Assembly: GCA_002049455.2 (NCBI GenBank)
Contig: KV918869.1
Coordinates: forward strand, 1-64,000
DNA from: Porphyra umbilicalis
Lineage: Eukaryota; Rhodophyta; Bangiophyceae; Bangiales; Bangiaceae
Length of the DNA stretch: 64,000 nucleotides
Direction of reading: 5' to 3'
Shown piece by piece: positions 43,700 through 55,057 of the stretch. The stretch's first letter is position 1; every line of letters begins with the position of its first letter. The position numbers and the translations under genes are program-made. The notes under the pieces are model-generated. The model was not told the origin of the DNA. It was given only the letters and a program-made list of their open reading frames with translations, and did not search any database.

Positions 43700-45890
43700 A
43701 AAAGACATACAGCTCGCCACCTCGTCGGCGGAGACGCCATCGTCGTGAGAGTCGCGTCGCCGGCGGCGAGACAGAACCTGAAGGTCCTGTTGGTCGGCTC
43801 CTCGGCCGTGGTCGGCCTCAACTCGAGCTGGTGTTCGTGGAAGCGCCCAGCTTCCACGCGGTTGACGCCGTCGTCGTGCTGGCCGCGAATAGCAACGTAG
43901 AGGTGGCTGCTATCGCGGCGATCGCAGCGGCGACGAGAAAGGCAGCAGTCGTTTTGCTCTTCGAGTTGGTGTCGGGGCCCACCACGTGGCACGTGTGGTT
44001 GAGGACCTGAAGGACGGCGACGCGGGCGTGCCGTCGCCGTGCTCGCCAAGCAGGGCGACGCAGTTGTAGCCGCCGCCGTTTCAGGCGCGGCGGCGTCGCT
44101 CAAGGCGGCCGAAATTTGCGCTCTTCGTCGGCGCCGTTGCTGACGACATTGCGCTCGTTTCTGACAACGTGACCAACGCCGACGCGATTGCCTTCGTCGT
44201 TGTGCGCGTCGCAGACGGCGACGCAGTTGTGGCCGCCGTTGGCGGACAGAGGCGGCGACACAAACGACGACCGGCGGCTGGCGCACTTCGTCGGCGTCTC
44301 TGTCGACGACGTTGAGCTCTATATCGACGACGTCGCCGTCGCCGACGCAGTCGTCGCCGGCGTGGTGCGCGCCGCTGAGGGTAACGCAGAAGTGGCCGCC
44401 GCCGCGTCGACCACGGCGGCGTCGCTCAAGGCGACCTACGGCTTGGGCTGCTCGAAGGTCCCGTAGCTGACGACGTTGCGCTCGTTTGTGGCAACGTGAC
44501 CAACGCAGACGCGGTTGCCGTCGTCGTCGTTCGCGTCGCTGACGGCGACGCAGGTGTCGCCGCCGTTGACGGACCGCTTCGGCGAAACACACGACGATCG
44601 GCAGCTTGCGCACTTCGTCAGCGTCGTTGCCGACGACGTTGAGCTTGAGGTTGACGACGTCGCCGTCGCCGACGCGGTCGTCGCCGGCGTGGTGCGCGCC
44701 GCTGAGGGCAACGCAGAAGTGGGTTCGACCGCGTCGACCGCGGCGGCGCCGCTCAAGGCGTCAGACGGCTTTCGCTGCTCGTCGACGCCACGGCCGACGA
44801 CGTTTCGCGTGTGGGTGGCATCGTGACGAACGCCGAAGCGGGCGTGGCCTGCGTCGCGCGAGCCGCAAAAGGCGCCGCAGTTGTAGCCGCCGGCGTGGCA
44901 GGTGCGGCGGCGACGGCCAAAGCGACAAACGGCTTGCGCTTTTCGTAGGCGCCGTGGCCGGCGACGTTGCGCTCGTTGCTGGAAGCGTGACAAACGCCAC
45001 ACCGGGCATCGCTACCGTTGCGCGCCCCGCGGAGGGCGATGCAGGTGTCGCCGCCGTCAACGCGCCCACGGCGGGGACGCACAGGGCAACCGGCGGCTTG
45101 CGCTGCTCGTCGGCGCCGTGGGCGACGACGTTGTACTCGTTCTTCGAATCGTGACCAGCGTCGACGACTTTGCCGCCGTCGTCGTGCGCGCCGCCGACGG
45201 CGACGCAGTTGTGGCCGCCGTCGGGGCGCCCGCGGCGGCGACACACACGACTACCGGGGTCTTGCGCACTTCGTCGGCGTCACTGCCGACGACATTGCGC
45301 TTGATATTGACGAAGTCGCCGTCGCCACACGGTCGTAGCCGGCCTGGTGCGCGCCGCCGGGGGCACCGCAGTAGTGAGTCCCACCGCGTCGACCACGGCG
45401 GGGTCGCTGAAGAAGACGGACGGCTGGCGATGCTCGTCGGCGCCGTGGCCGACTTCAATGCGCTTGTGGTTGGCATCGTGACGAACGCAGAAGCGGTCGC
45501 GGCCGGCGTCGCGCGCCCCGCAGACTGCGACGCTGTTGTAGCCGCCATCGTGTCAGGCATGACGGCGACGCTCAAGGCAACAGACGAATTGCGCTCCTCG
45601 TCGGAGCCGTCACCGACGTCGCTTCCCTCGGTTTACACGACGTCACCGACGCCGTCGCTGTCGAGAATGGCGTGGCTTGCGCCACGGAGGGCAACGAAGA
45701 CGTGGGTGCCATGGCATCGATTGTGGGGGCAATGTTTAAGGCGAGCGCCGTATTCTCCTGCACGTTAACGTCGTCACGAACCGCGTTGCGCTTGTAGTTG
45801 TCAACGCGGGCTTCGCCGTTGTCGTGGGCGCCGCAGGCGGCGATGGATGTGTCGCCGTCGCTGCGGTGACCGCGGCAACGACGCTCACGG
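43700..45890 (+). repeat. 164-bp tandem array, about 13 degenerate units (plus orientation)
   Basis: The word GACGACGTTGCGCTCGTT or a variant recurs at 44142, 44305, 44469, 44632, 44796, 44960, 45124, 45288, 45451 and about 45612, spacing 162-164 bp. Units encode about 54 residues of the type LVGAVADDVALVVGIVTNAD then DGDAVVAAVGA. Since 164 is not a multiple of three, the frame rotates from unit to unit and no long ORF spans the array. Alternate units look more alike (GTTGAGCT..GACGACGTC versus GCGCTCGTT..GTGACC), hinting at a higher-order dimer. Confidence 0.85.
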
Positions 45891-45945
45891 CGACGCCTGT
45901 TGTGCGGCGCCAGTCGTCGACTGTGTCTTTGTCGCCGTAGAGGTC

Positions 45946-46979
45946 ATGTTTAGCGTATACACTCGACTTATTGCTGTCACGATGCTGCACAACGGCGTTT
46001 GCCGCAACAACATCTACGAGAGTGTCGGCGTCACGCGGTCGACGCTTAACCGCTGGAAGCGGTACTACCGGGACCACGAGTCGGTGTGGAGGGACGCGGT
46101 GCTGCGCAATCGGCACGAGGACAATTGCGCGTTCGACATGACGCTGCTGTCGGCAATCGTCACGTTGGTTCGAGAGAACACCCGCGGGCTGCTGCGCCAG
46201 CACTAAACCATGATAAAAATGATGCGCAACCATCCAAGCGGCGAGTTCATCGGCCTACGCTTTTCAAAGAGCACCGTCGACCTCCACCTCACAAGCTGGG
46301 CTTCACCCGCAAGGTCGTGTTGCGGCTGTTCGAGGAGTCTTCCGCGCCTCGGCGGCTGACACACGCGGCAACTCGCGTGTACATTCCTCGTCGCTGTATC
46401 GTGTCCGCTGACGAGACGCACACCGACCGCGGTGACGTCTTCCGTTGCTTTGGAAGAGCCCTGGCGCACGACCGCTCTCGTCTGCTGCGTCGCGACCCGC
46501 GCACGGTGCCGCGGACGAGCACTACGATGGCGGTGTCGAGTGACGGTGGCATCCTCGGCTTCCAGTCTGTCGTCGTAGGCAAGGGGGCGCTGACGGCGGC
46601 GGACTGTCGCCTGTTCGTGCAGAACCTCATACCAAAGTTGGGCGTCTTCGTTCCAGGGAGGCCGTGGACCCAGCAGCCGAACAATTGCGTCGTTTTCTTC
46701 GACAACGCTCCCATCCACGACGCGGCCGGAGACAATTTCCTTGGCAACAACGGCGTGCCGTTCGTGCGATTGCCGATGTACAGCCCCGACCTTCAGCCCA
46801 TCGAGGGCGTCTTCAATTACTTGAAGACGATTATTCGCAACTTGGTCTACGTTCGACCAGAACTACTCGACCAGCCGCATTTTCAGCAGACCACGGCTGC
46901 CAGCATGCTCACTCGGCGCCAAATTATTAAATAATTTGATCGGGTGGACGATGTAATCGCATCTATTCTTGCTCAATAA
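45946..46979 (+). pseudogene. Tc1-mariner-type transposase, second copy, broken
   Basis: It is homologous along its whole length to the intact 11598-12632 transposase. The start MFSVYTRLIAVTMLHNGV and the helix-turn-helix SVGVTRSTLNRW are present. TAA at 46204-46206 interrupts where the other copy reads HAEM. The frame then changes near 46290-46310. The DDE triad is preserved (SADETHTDRGD, FFDNAPIHD, QPIEGVF). Another TAA stands at 46932-46934, where the intact copy has Gln, and homology continues (FDRVDD) to the same terminal Ala-Gln-TAA at 46977-46979. Three lesions make it a pseudogene. The 164-bp array ends about 55 bp upstream. Confidence 0.88.
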
Positions 46980-49178
46980 ATTTCGATCCCGTCTGTTTCG
47001 GCAATCGTCAGGCACTCGACCACCATGTTTAACGCGGGCTGACGACATTGGCGAGCGGCCTGCCCCAGCAGACAGTGACAGCAACGGGTGTCACTCTGGC
47101 TCCTACGAGCGCCGTACACAGGTGGTGCCCCTCCCAGCTGGTGTGCCGGCCCCTCTCAGGCGCTCCGCGTGGGCCGCAGCCGCTGCGCACCCGTCGACGC
47201 AGCCACTCCGGCCTCGCAGCCGGCGGCCGGGCGCCACGTCCGAGAACCACTGGCATGGTTCCCAACGCGCTCGCGCCTGGCGTGCACTTGTTGTCTTGGT
47301 AGTCGGCGTACAAGGCCATTCCACTGCCCCGAATGCCAATGACAGGCGTAATCTGGCTGTTTGACATATGTGCATGCGTGGCGCACTGCAGTCTGCAGCG
47401 CGCGAGGTCAGGCACGTGTCCCCTTGCTGACCGAACGCATGGCCGAAATGCAGTCGCACCCTGCATCAGACGGCGCGCTGAGCGACACTGTGCCTACCAG
47501 CGCAGCTGAAAAGCTGCTGAATGGGCAGCTTCTACTGTGCACCACCAAGGCAAACAAGTGCATCCATTGTGGGTATGCTGTAGTGAGATTATGCAGTTAC
47601 GGCGACTCTAGAACGTCCCAAGGCTTGGGTCTGCCAATCTGTGGCCCTGGATTGATATGAGATTCTGCGAAAGCGCAAAGGTCGTCGTTTCCGATCGAGC
47701 AGCCAGCCCAATAGACGCATCAGGAAGAATTTTTGATAAAGTGGACCACGTTTTTCTGCCGGACAGAGGGATCTCGCAAAACTGTCCTGGTCCTGGAGGG
47801 CCGGCCCTGCAGGGTCCCTTTTGCGGAAGCTGGAGAGGGGTGGGGCTTAAGACGGTTTGTTCTGGGAGGTTTTTGTGTGGGGGCGGAGCGTCACGGTCTT
47901 CGTTGACCATCGATCGCGCATGCCGTCGTTGTCATCGGCACCCCCGTTGTGGTTACAGCCGGCTTTCCCGGTACAGCGCAATGCACTGCCACACTCGTTT
48001 CCTGGCCTCACTCTGGTAAGTTTGTTTTTCATCTGTCGGCCGCCCCTCTCAACTCGCATTCGAAGTGCAAGTGTCCCCGTCAATGTGAGTGTTGCTGCTG
48101 CACACGAAGCGCTCCCTCCTGACCAGAATCGTGCGTGCTCGAGGATCATATTATGTGCCTGTCGCTTTGCTTTTGCTCGTTTCTTACGTGATTTTTCTCT
48201 TCAGGACGTGGCAGCAGCAGAGGAGGTGTCTTTTGCGCGCCCCTGTATCGTGGGAAATGGTGGCGGAGACGGCTGCAGCGACGCACCGTCCTGCGTGTGG
48301 TATTAATAACGTTGCTTCAATTACCAGTGTATTGGGACCGACCGTATTCAAGCAAAACAGCGAGTTCTATCGCCGTCGCGGCGAGGAAGAAACACCCTTT
48401 TGTTGAAGGGCATCCGGTGGGGAGCCGGGTGGTGCCCACGACGGCGACCCTGGACCCATGGTGATTTAATATAAACGAGGGTACTGGTCGATCGACCGTC
48501 CGATCACAAGCGATCGTAATGAGTGCCGGTAGACGGATAAGACAGGCAAGCAAGCAAACAATAAAAAATGAACAATCCGGAAGTATCCTCCCGAAGGGCG
48601 TGCCACAGGCCAATTCCCACAGTACGTGGGCTTTGGTCAGTCAAGGGGGCTACCTGTGGCAATTTGCAAATACCGGGCGAAGATATGCTACGTACCTCCA
48701 ACGCGAGATTCGAACCGTCCCGGTGAGATTTGAGGATGGTGACACCCGATTGGGAGATCGCGGACTCTTACGGGCCCGCGCGGGCGTAACCGCCCGGGCG
48801 GCGGGAGTCGTGATGGGGCGCCGATCCGTCCCGATCAGGGAGAGGGGGCGGTTCGCCGGCGTCAGCCGCGACCGTCCGATCACGCGCGCGCGTGCGTGCG
48901 TGGCGGGCAGCTTGCGCTTCGGGTCAGATCGACGCTTACGCGTAGGCATGCGCGCGCAGGCGGTTCCACGCGTGCGTGTACGTGGGTGCGGGGGCGGGTG
49001 TGGGGGCCAGGGTTATGACCCGTGTTTGCGGCGGCGCGTCGAGCAGCACGTGCTGGGGCTACCACTGTCCGTGTTGTGTGGCGCCAGCTTCGTCGTGGTT
49101 CTGCTACCCCGGCGACAAGGCGAAAGCCGTGGTGCGGTCCCGTGCTGACGAAGGGGTGCGTACCCTGCGGCTGGTTGA
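46980..49178. other. no supported gene
   Basis: No family motif in any frame. A plausible GT..AG pair (GTAAG at 48016, TTTTTCTCTTCAG at 48192-48204) would splice a 65-aa peptide from ATG 47920 to TAA 48306, which is too weak to call. The 48519-49148 plus ORF is Arg-rich without motifs. Confidence 0.45.
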
Positions 49179-50652
49179 TACTAGGGGTTGTCAGGATATG
49201 GATTTTGGGCCGTAATGGGACACGGATACACGCCGATCCTTCGTATCTGATTACGGACAACTCCCTCAGCTGGTATCCGGATCAAGATATCAGTCTCCGG
49301 AACCGGATATTTGAGTAGATTGTAATCGTATCCGGATACGATTATTGAATCCGAATATAATCCCCCAAGTCCGACGGACAGCTCAATTTCCCTGGCCTTT
49401 AGGACAGGGTGCTCTCAAAGTGTAGTGATGCACACAAATACTTAGATATCAGGACTTGATCTCCGTTTCAGAGGTTGCAGTCTGCATTCGTGTCCTCAGG
49501 GATCTGAGGGCGTGTCAGCGTTGGAAGGGTCGCGATGACGCTAAAAAGCGAATAGAGTTACGTGGCTGAGAAGGACTCTCCTGCCACAAGGGCCACAGGG
49601 CCCGGACGGCGTCTGCCCCTCTGCCCCCCCCACCGCCCCGAGTTGCGCGCGGCGACCGCGCGCAGCGACTTCCGGGGTTCGACGCGCCCACGATGACCCG
49701 CGGGTGATCGTGCTTGCGCGCCGGCTTCTGTTGCGGCGGCGCGTCGGCGGTTGCTGACGCCGCCTAGCGGCGCGATTGGAGGCGCCCCATCGCGCGGCGA
49801 TCAGTCCCACCCGCCCGCCCGTGCGCCGTGTCGGCCACCCTGCCCGCCGTGCGCAGGTGCGCTGCGCGGCGGAGTGACAGCCCCTCCTGTGGGCGTCGCG
49901 CGACGCCGGCGGGCCGCCGCCGCTGCGGTGGCGGCGGCGGCACCCCTTTCCCCGCCCCACATTCTCCCCGCCACGGCAGCGTGGCTGTACGTGCCCCCGT
50001 GCGCGCTCGCGGCTATGAAGCCGGCCGGCGTGCCCGGTATCGATGCGTCGCCGAGCGCGCCACCGCCCTGAAGGCCAGTGTATTGCACGCACGTGCCTGG
50101 AATTGAGCCCAAGAAGAACGCCATCTAGCCGTTATTCGAGTGCAAAATGGACGTCAGTACGACTTGAAATCCACACTTAATTTTAACGCCCGAACGGGCG
50201 CCGTCGAGGCGGTTCCCCGCCGTTTGTGTAAACGGACGTCAGAAAGACTGTTCTGAATTTCGTTTTACACTTTGAAAACAACGCAATCGGGTCGAGTCGC
50301 GTGATTGAACGGTTCCACCCGGGTCGGGCTGGATCGTGGCTTGTCGCTGCCAAATGTTCGGACATTAATCCTTCGATTGTTGGCACGCGAAAAGAGAGGT
50401 CGACTGTGTTTAACCAGAATCCTTCAGGCGCGGGAAGCCTCATAACCGTATATATCCCTGTTTCCTGACTCTCATATCTGTGATACGGATCCGATATAAT
50501 CTTGCAATTTCTGTCGGACAGGATAGATATATCCTCACCTCCTTTTCTCATAATGCATTTTGGATACGCGTCCCCGGCTCGTATCCGATGTGGATACGGA
50601 TATAATGCACGGATATAATTCTCGGGGATATATCCATGACAACCCCTGGTTG
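49179..50652. mobile_element. larger relative of the E(z) MITE, with nested repeat
   Basis: The left end CTAGGGGTTGTCAGGATAT (49181) and right end CATGACAACCCCTGG (ending 50652) are inverted and match the ends of the 246-bp element. TTGA flanks both sides (49175-49178 and 50653-50656), again a 4-bp duplication. Interior arms are rich in GGATACGGATA and TATCCG words. The central 718 bp (49388-50105) is an unrelated dispersed repeat, so the original element was about 750 bp. No transposase is encoded. Confidence 0.78.
49388..50105. mobile_element. short dispersed repeat, copy D (nested)
   Basis: It matches 21758-22406 almost base for base but carries about 70 bp extra near 49810-49885. It is flanked by AATT on both sides. 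Its position inside the 49179-50652 element gives the order of insertion: host element first, this repeat second. Confidence 0.78.
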
Positions 50653-50859
50653 ACACGGTGTCTTGCGCGGGTCTGTGAGTTGTCGGCACGGGGCTACCCC
50701 GTGTCATCGTGCTCGCGCACAGGTTGAGGCCTCACGGCATTGCTTTAGTTGGGGCGCTCCACCGTGAGGTGGGCAACCGCGAGGTTGAGGGCCTGGTGAG
50801 TGTGGGCGAGGGGGGGGAGGGGGGGGAAGCGGGGCGGCCGTGGGCAACGTGCCCGGCGG

Positions 50860-51045
50860 CGGCTGCGGCGCGCCACGGCGGCAAGGCGCAAGGGCGGCCC
50901 GGGCGGCAAGGCGCAAGGGCGGCAAGGCGCAACGGCGGCAAGGTCGGCAAGGCCGGCGGCAGAGGCGGCAAGGCCGGGGGCAAAAGCGGCAAGGCCGGGG
51001 GCACGGGCACCAATCCCGGCGGCTACCTCCGGAGGCGGCAAGGGT
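50860..51045 (+). repeat. Gly/Lys-type degenerate minisatellite
   Basis: Degenerate GGCGGCAAGGC and GCAAGGCCGGGGGC units of about 12-15 bp. Open frames across it (Gly-Lys-Ala-Gly, Arg-Gln-Gly) show no other motif. Confidence 0.75.
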
Positions 51046-51331
51046 GAACACCCAAGTACACCAGCATGGACGATCCCGCGGCGATGGCGGTGGACGGCGG
51101 CAGCGCCAACGGCGATGGCTTACGCTGTTGTGGGTGACGGACCCGATGTCGATCGGTTCACCGACCCGGAGATGTACGTCAGCCTCAGCCTGGCGGCTCG
51201 TTCTACGCGCACGTTGTCCCGACCGAGATGGTCGATGGGATCCCGGTCATTGCTGACCAGAGTGTGCACGACGTTTGCGTCCGCAACCGCGCTCGCGCGC
51301 ACACTCGGCGTATCCACTTCGCAGTTTCCTA

Positions 51332-52470
51332 TCAGTCATCATAGCGATGAAGGAGGTGGCAGGCCAGCATGGCCCATGGTGTTGGATTTTCATCCCTCGC
51401 ATTTGTTGAAAAACGTACTTGGTACTCGAAACATGCGCGTATGGCGGTAGCGTACCAGCTGGTGTTGGTCCATTGTGGTATGAACACGGTTGCTTCCTCT
51501 GTGGTTGTCACCAGGCGTCGAAGGACTGGGTCCAAGTTCTGTACCGGGGGTACGAGAAACCCGTTGGGGAGCAGTGGCACAGAGGGATCGCTCCCGATCA
51601 GTGTCGCTTGCGCGGATTTCGGCCACACATATGTGTACGGACCGTAAGCACGGTTCAGCCGAGGGAAATGCCGCAAGGCAGGTTGGGGGTCATACGCAAA
51701 GTTGCGCGTCATGGACGGCAGAGTCGACTTCAGCCACGCGACAGGAATTACCTCCTCACTTGCGGCGGCGGTAGTTAAATCTGTCCACGAGACATTGGCA
51801 TGGATAACTCCGTCACCGGTAACATGGACATATTGGATAGTGGGTATCCACGTGGAGTCCATGACGATGTTAGCCACGGTTGTGAGCCCGGCTTGTTGGT
51901 GACCTCGCCGTGTTGGCGTTTGCCACTCGTACCCCGGCACATGCTTCTTCTTCTGTCGAAGAAAGCGCACCACCAGGTTGCGTGGGAGGCTCTCCAGGGA
52001 TTCCCAGGTGTCGTCCTTCGACCTGTAGTAGAACCAGCGCACCTTAGCGCTATAGCTGTCACCCGTCTGGCGTAAGCTTAGGAGTTTGTCAATCCTATAC
52101 TCGTCGGCGGTTGCCGGGGTTGGTTTGCGTTGGTGTAGACCATCTTGTAGGGGGTGCGGCACAGTGCCCGTCGTCGTTGGACGAGGAGCTGGGGTGACAT
52201 GGTCACTGCTGACGCACTTTTCCTCCCCGTCAATGTCAATGACAAACGAGGAGACGTCCGCATCCGCGTCAACGACCACGAAGGGTCCAATAGCCTTGCT
52301 TTGCAGCTTGTTTTGCCGATCGTGGTTGGTCGTTTATACGTAGTCGGCGATCTTGACGTCCGCATTGCGGGTTGCGACCCGATGGTCGAATTTACGTTTG
52401 TAACGTTGTTCCGAGCGGCACACGGCGCGCCTCACCTTCCTCTCGAGTTCTATCTCAATCTGTAGTCGCT
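51332..52470 (-). pseudogene. Ty3/gypsy polyprotein C-terminus with chromodomain
   Basis: Reading leftward, RYKRKFDHRVATRNADVKIA and KAIGPFVVVDADADVSS are the end of a gypsy integrase (GPY/F-type module). A chromodomain follows: DEYRIDKLLSL, VRWFYYRSKDDTWESLESLP. After it an unusual 190-residue extension contains NGFLVPPVQNLDPVLRRL and ATVFIPQWTNTSWYATA. That resembles a motif at the end of some algal and DIRS-like polyproteins; this part is inference. TAA at 52334-52336 stands where the family has Tyr (DYV-stop). Upstream protease, reverse transcriptase and most of integrase are missing, so this is a truncated fragment. I found no LTRs. Confidence 0.78.
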
Positions 52471-53310
52471 GCGCTCAGTGATTCACCCGGAAGTCACGTC
52501 CGGATCGGCCTTCGCGTCTTATATCGTCCTTCTGGGCGGACGCGTCTCGAGCGTGCGCCCAGCTTGTCGCGGTCAGAGCCACGCGACCTTTTGGTGCGCG
52601 GCACCTCGTATCTGACTTTGAACTTGGTAGTTGAGTAAACACCTTGGGACTGTCGCGTGCGACGGCCGTGGTCGCCGACAACGCCAGCGGAAGACAAAGA
52701 TGTTGCTTGCCCTACCGGGCCCCAGGGCGCTGCGCTCCGTGCACCCTTCCGCCACCTCCATCGGCACAGGTTTGTGGCGGTCGGGGGTCCCACAGTTGGA
52801 AGGGGCGTGGCCTCTCAGCTGTGGACAGCACACCCCCGGGGGCCGTCCCAAAATATCCCGATCCGGGCCAGCACGGGAATGACCTGTCCAGATCTCGGGG
52901 AGATTGCATTCGGTCGGGGGCGGGGCTTTTCCCCAGTGGTTTTCCCAGCCCTCCTACTACTTGTTTGAAATTTTCGCTTTGGAGGGGTTTATCTGTTTGG
53001 CGCATTTAGGGCGGCTACTTTGGCCGCCGGCGTTCGGGTTTGGGAGGGGTTTATTGACAGCGGGGACGACGTCCCCGTCGCCGTTTGATAAAAGCAACTG
53101 TGCTTTGGATTACGATTCCCCCCTGGGCTTTGCCGTGATCCTCTCCTCCCGTTGGGGGAAGGCTTGGCTGTGGGTCGATTTCCGGGGCAGTTCCTTCGAC
53201 GGACCGAGCTGATCAAGAGGTCACTTCGGCAAGACGACGAACCAACTTGGTGGTGCCTAGAACCGCTACAAGGTTCTCCGGTGGGTCCCGCACCACCATC
53301 GGGGCCCGAT

Positions 53311-53367
53311 CCGCCCAGCGCAGCGGGCCCAGAACCGTCGTCAAAAGCACGTCTGTTTTTGCCTGTT
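53311..53367 (-). repeat. inverted-repeat arm 1
   Basis: The reverse complement matches 53728-53784 at about 87 percent. Its minus-strand product is KTDVLLTTVLGPLRW. Confidence 0.7.
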
Positions 53368-53727
53368 TTGAGCCTCTTGGAGGCCCGTGTTCCTGTTTGA
53401 TGAAACAGAATTCCAGTGCAAAAAACAGATCGACCCCCCTTGACAGGCTCTCAGAGGCCATCCCATGCGAGGTCCTTGCATATTTGTGTTTGCGAGAACA
53501 GGAATCGTTCCTCACTCCGCACATTGCGCATGCGAGCAGGGCCATAGATGCTTCTCCGTCTCTCTCTCTTTCTGGAAGGGGGAAGTGTATCCGTCTTATG
53601 CTGTGTCTCTCTTTTTACGAGTGGAGATGCATCTATTCCGGCGAACAGATGCTTTTGGCGCCTTTTCTGGAAAAAACCAGCCTTGACAGAGCCCCAGGGC
53701 GGTTTGCAGATAATCTGTTCGTCCGAA

Positions 53728-53784
53728 AACACGCTAAAGCAGACGTGCTCTTGACGACGGTTATGGGCCTGCTGCGCAGGGGTT
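53728..53784 (+). repeat. inverted-repeat arm 2
   Basis: Partner of 53311-53367. Its plus-strand product is KADVLLTTVMGLLRR. Confidence 0.7.
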
Positions 53785-54577
53785 ACAAGTCACATCGGCC
53801 CCCTGGCACCCAGTGCGACGCGTTGTGGCCCGAGCGTCTTGTTCCGAAGCGGCTGGGACGCAAGTCACTGACGGGTGCGTACAGCCGGGGTCTAAGGACC
53901 GTGGGTCCGTTTTCCACGGCCACCGACCTGCCGCCACCGCTCAGCGCTGCACCCCGATCCCACCCCGGGCCCCGAAGACGCCCGGCCGGCGCCTCGTCGT
54001 CTCCTGCCGACGACATTGCAGCGCCCCTTGCCCGTCACGAGCCTTGAGCGACGCGTAGTCAGTAATCTGCAGCGAAGTTGAGAGAGAGCCGTGATTCGAA
54101 ACGGCGGCAGGAACACGGTCGATCACAATGTCATCAAGTGGCATCGCACCCAAGACAACCCCACCAAGACAACCACAACCAAAGTGCTAGGACGGTTCGT
54201 CCCGCGAGCAGCTACGGCCACAAGCAGGTCTCACCCGAAGCGCCAAATGAAGCACAACATAATGTGGATCAAGTCATAGGGGGGAGGGAAGAATCCCGCA
54301 CGTGCCCCCTCCGAACGTGCACTGCTATAGGGCCATCGGACCCGGGAATTCAGGCCGCCAGAGGTGATGACACAAGGCACTGTTTACGTGCCGGCGACGA
54401 TGGTGCCTCCCACCGTCGTCGCCGTTCGTCCTAAATGGGCGGAAGCCGTTGCGTGGGCCCAATTCCCCTATTGAGAATTTGCCCGCGCCGGCGACTAACC
54501 AATATAACTAAGTACAATGCAAGACAAGTCCCCCACTGCGGTAAGTAGATACAAGGGGGAATCGGGACCGGGCGCCC

Positions 54578-55057
54578 CTACCTGACGTGGTGGCCGGTGG
54601 CGCGGCCACGCGGCAGCGCTCGCCGCCCGACATAACAGCCGCCCCGCGCGGGCCCGCCGGCCGCGGCTGCGCGCCGCCAGGCCGGGTTACACGCACCGCA
54701 CGGCCCCACCCGCAGTGTGGGCGCAATGCCCGTGCCCCGAGGGGACACCAGGCCCGTGTGCCGGTGGAGATTGTGTCCGCCCGACCCCGGCCCCCCCCGC
54801 GCGGTGCCCGGGCACCACCCCCGAGAGGGTGGTGCTACAATCTGCGGGGCCGAGAGGTCATCAGCCTCCTCTCGCAGGGTCTTGATATCCTGCTCCACCT
54901 CCTTCAAGCAGCTCTTGTAGAAGACCTTAGTTTCCTCTTCAGCACTCTCCATTCTTCTTAGGACCTCCAGCCGATCCAAGTTGAGCTGCCGTTGTTCCTC
55001 CGTGATCCCCTGCAGGCGCCTGGCCCGCTCAACCGCTGCATCGTCGCTGGTCTCCTT
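54578..55057 (-). pseudogene. coiled-coil protein fragment, family unknown
   Basis: The minus frame from just after a stop at 55058-55060 contains RRLQGITEEQRQLNLDRLEV and RRMESAEEETKVFYKSCLKE, then VEQDIKTLREEADDLSA. This is a clear charged heptad-type helix, giving way to Gly/Arg/Ala low complexity. There is no ATG at the beginning, so it is an exon or a fragment. Such helices are common at the C-terminus of DNA-binding proteins of transposons, but no specific family is visible. Confidence 0.4.

Larger units (their letters stand above)
52480..54577. other. no supported gene; contains a diverged inverted repeat
   Basis: No gene recognised. The only structure is an inverted pair of arms at 53311-53367 and 53728-53784, about 87 percent identical. 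The plus ORF 53247-54047 runs through both arms but shows no family motif. Confidence 0.45.

Noticed and set aside
47920..48306. 65-aa spliced mini-gene with GTAAG..CAG intron
   Set aside because: Splice words look good but the peptide is short, has no motif and could arise by chance.
48700..48720. tRNA-like GGTTCGAATC word on the minus strand
   Set aside because: The flanking bases do not form a T stem and no acceptor or anticodon arm can be drawn.
27583..52336. UAA reassigned to Tyr
   Set aside because: TAA ends both transposase copies at the same Ala-Gln position and other genes, so it acts as a stop; the three in-frame cases are better explained as lesions.
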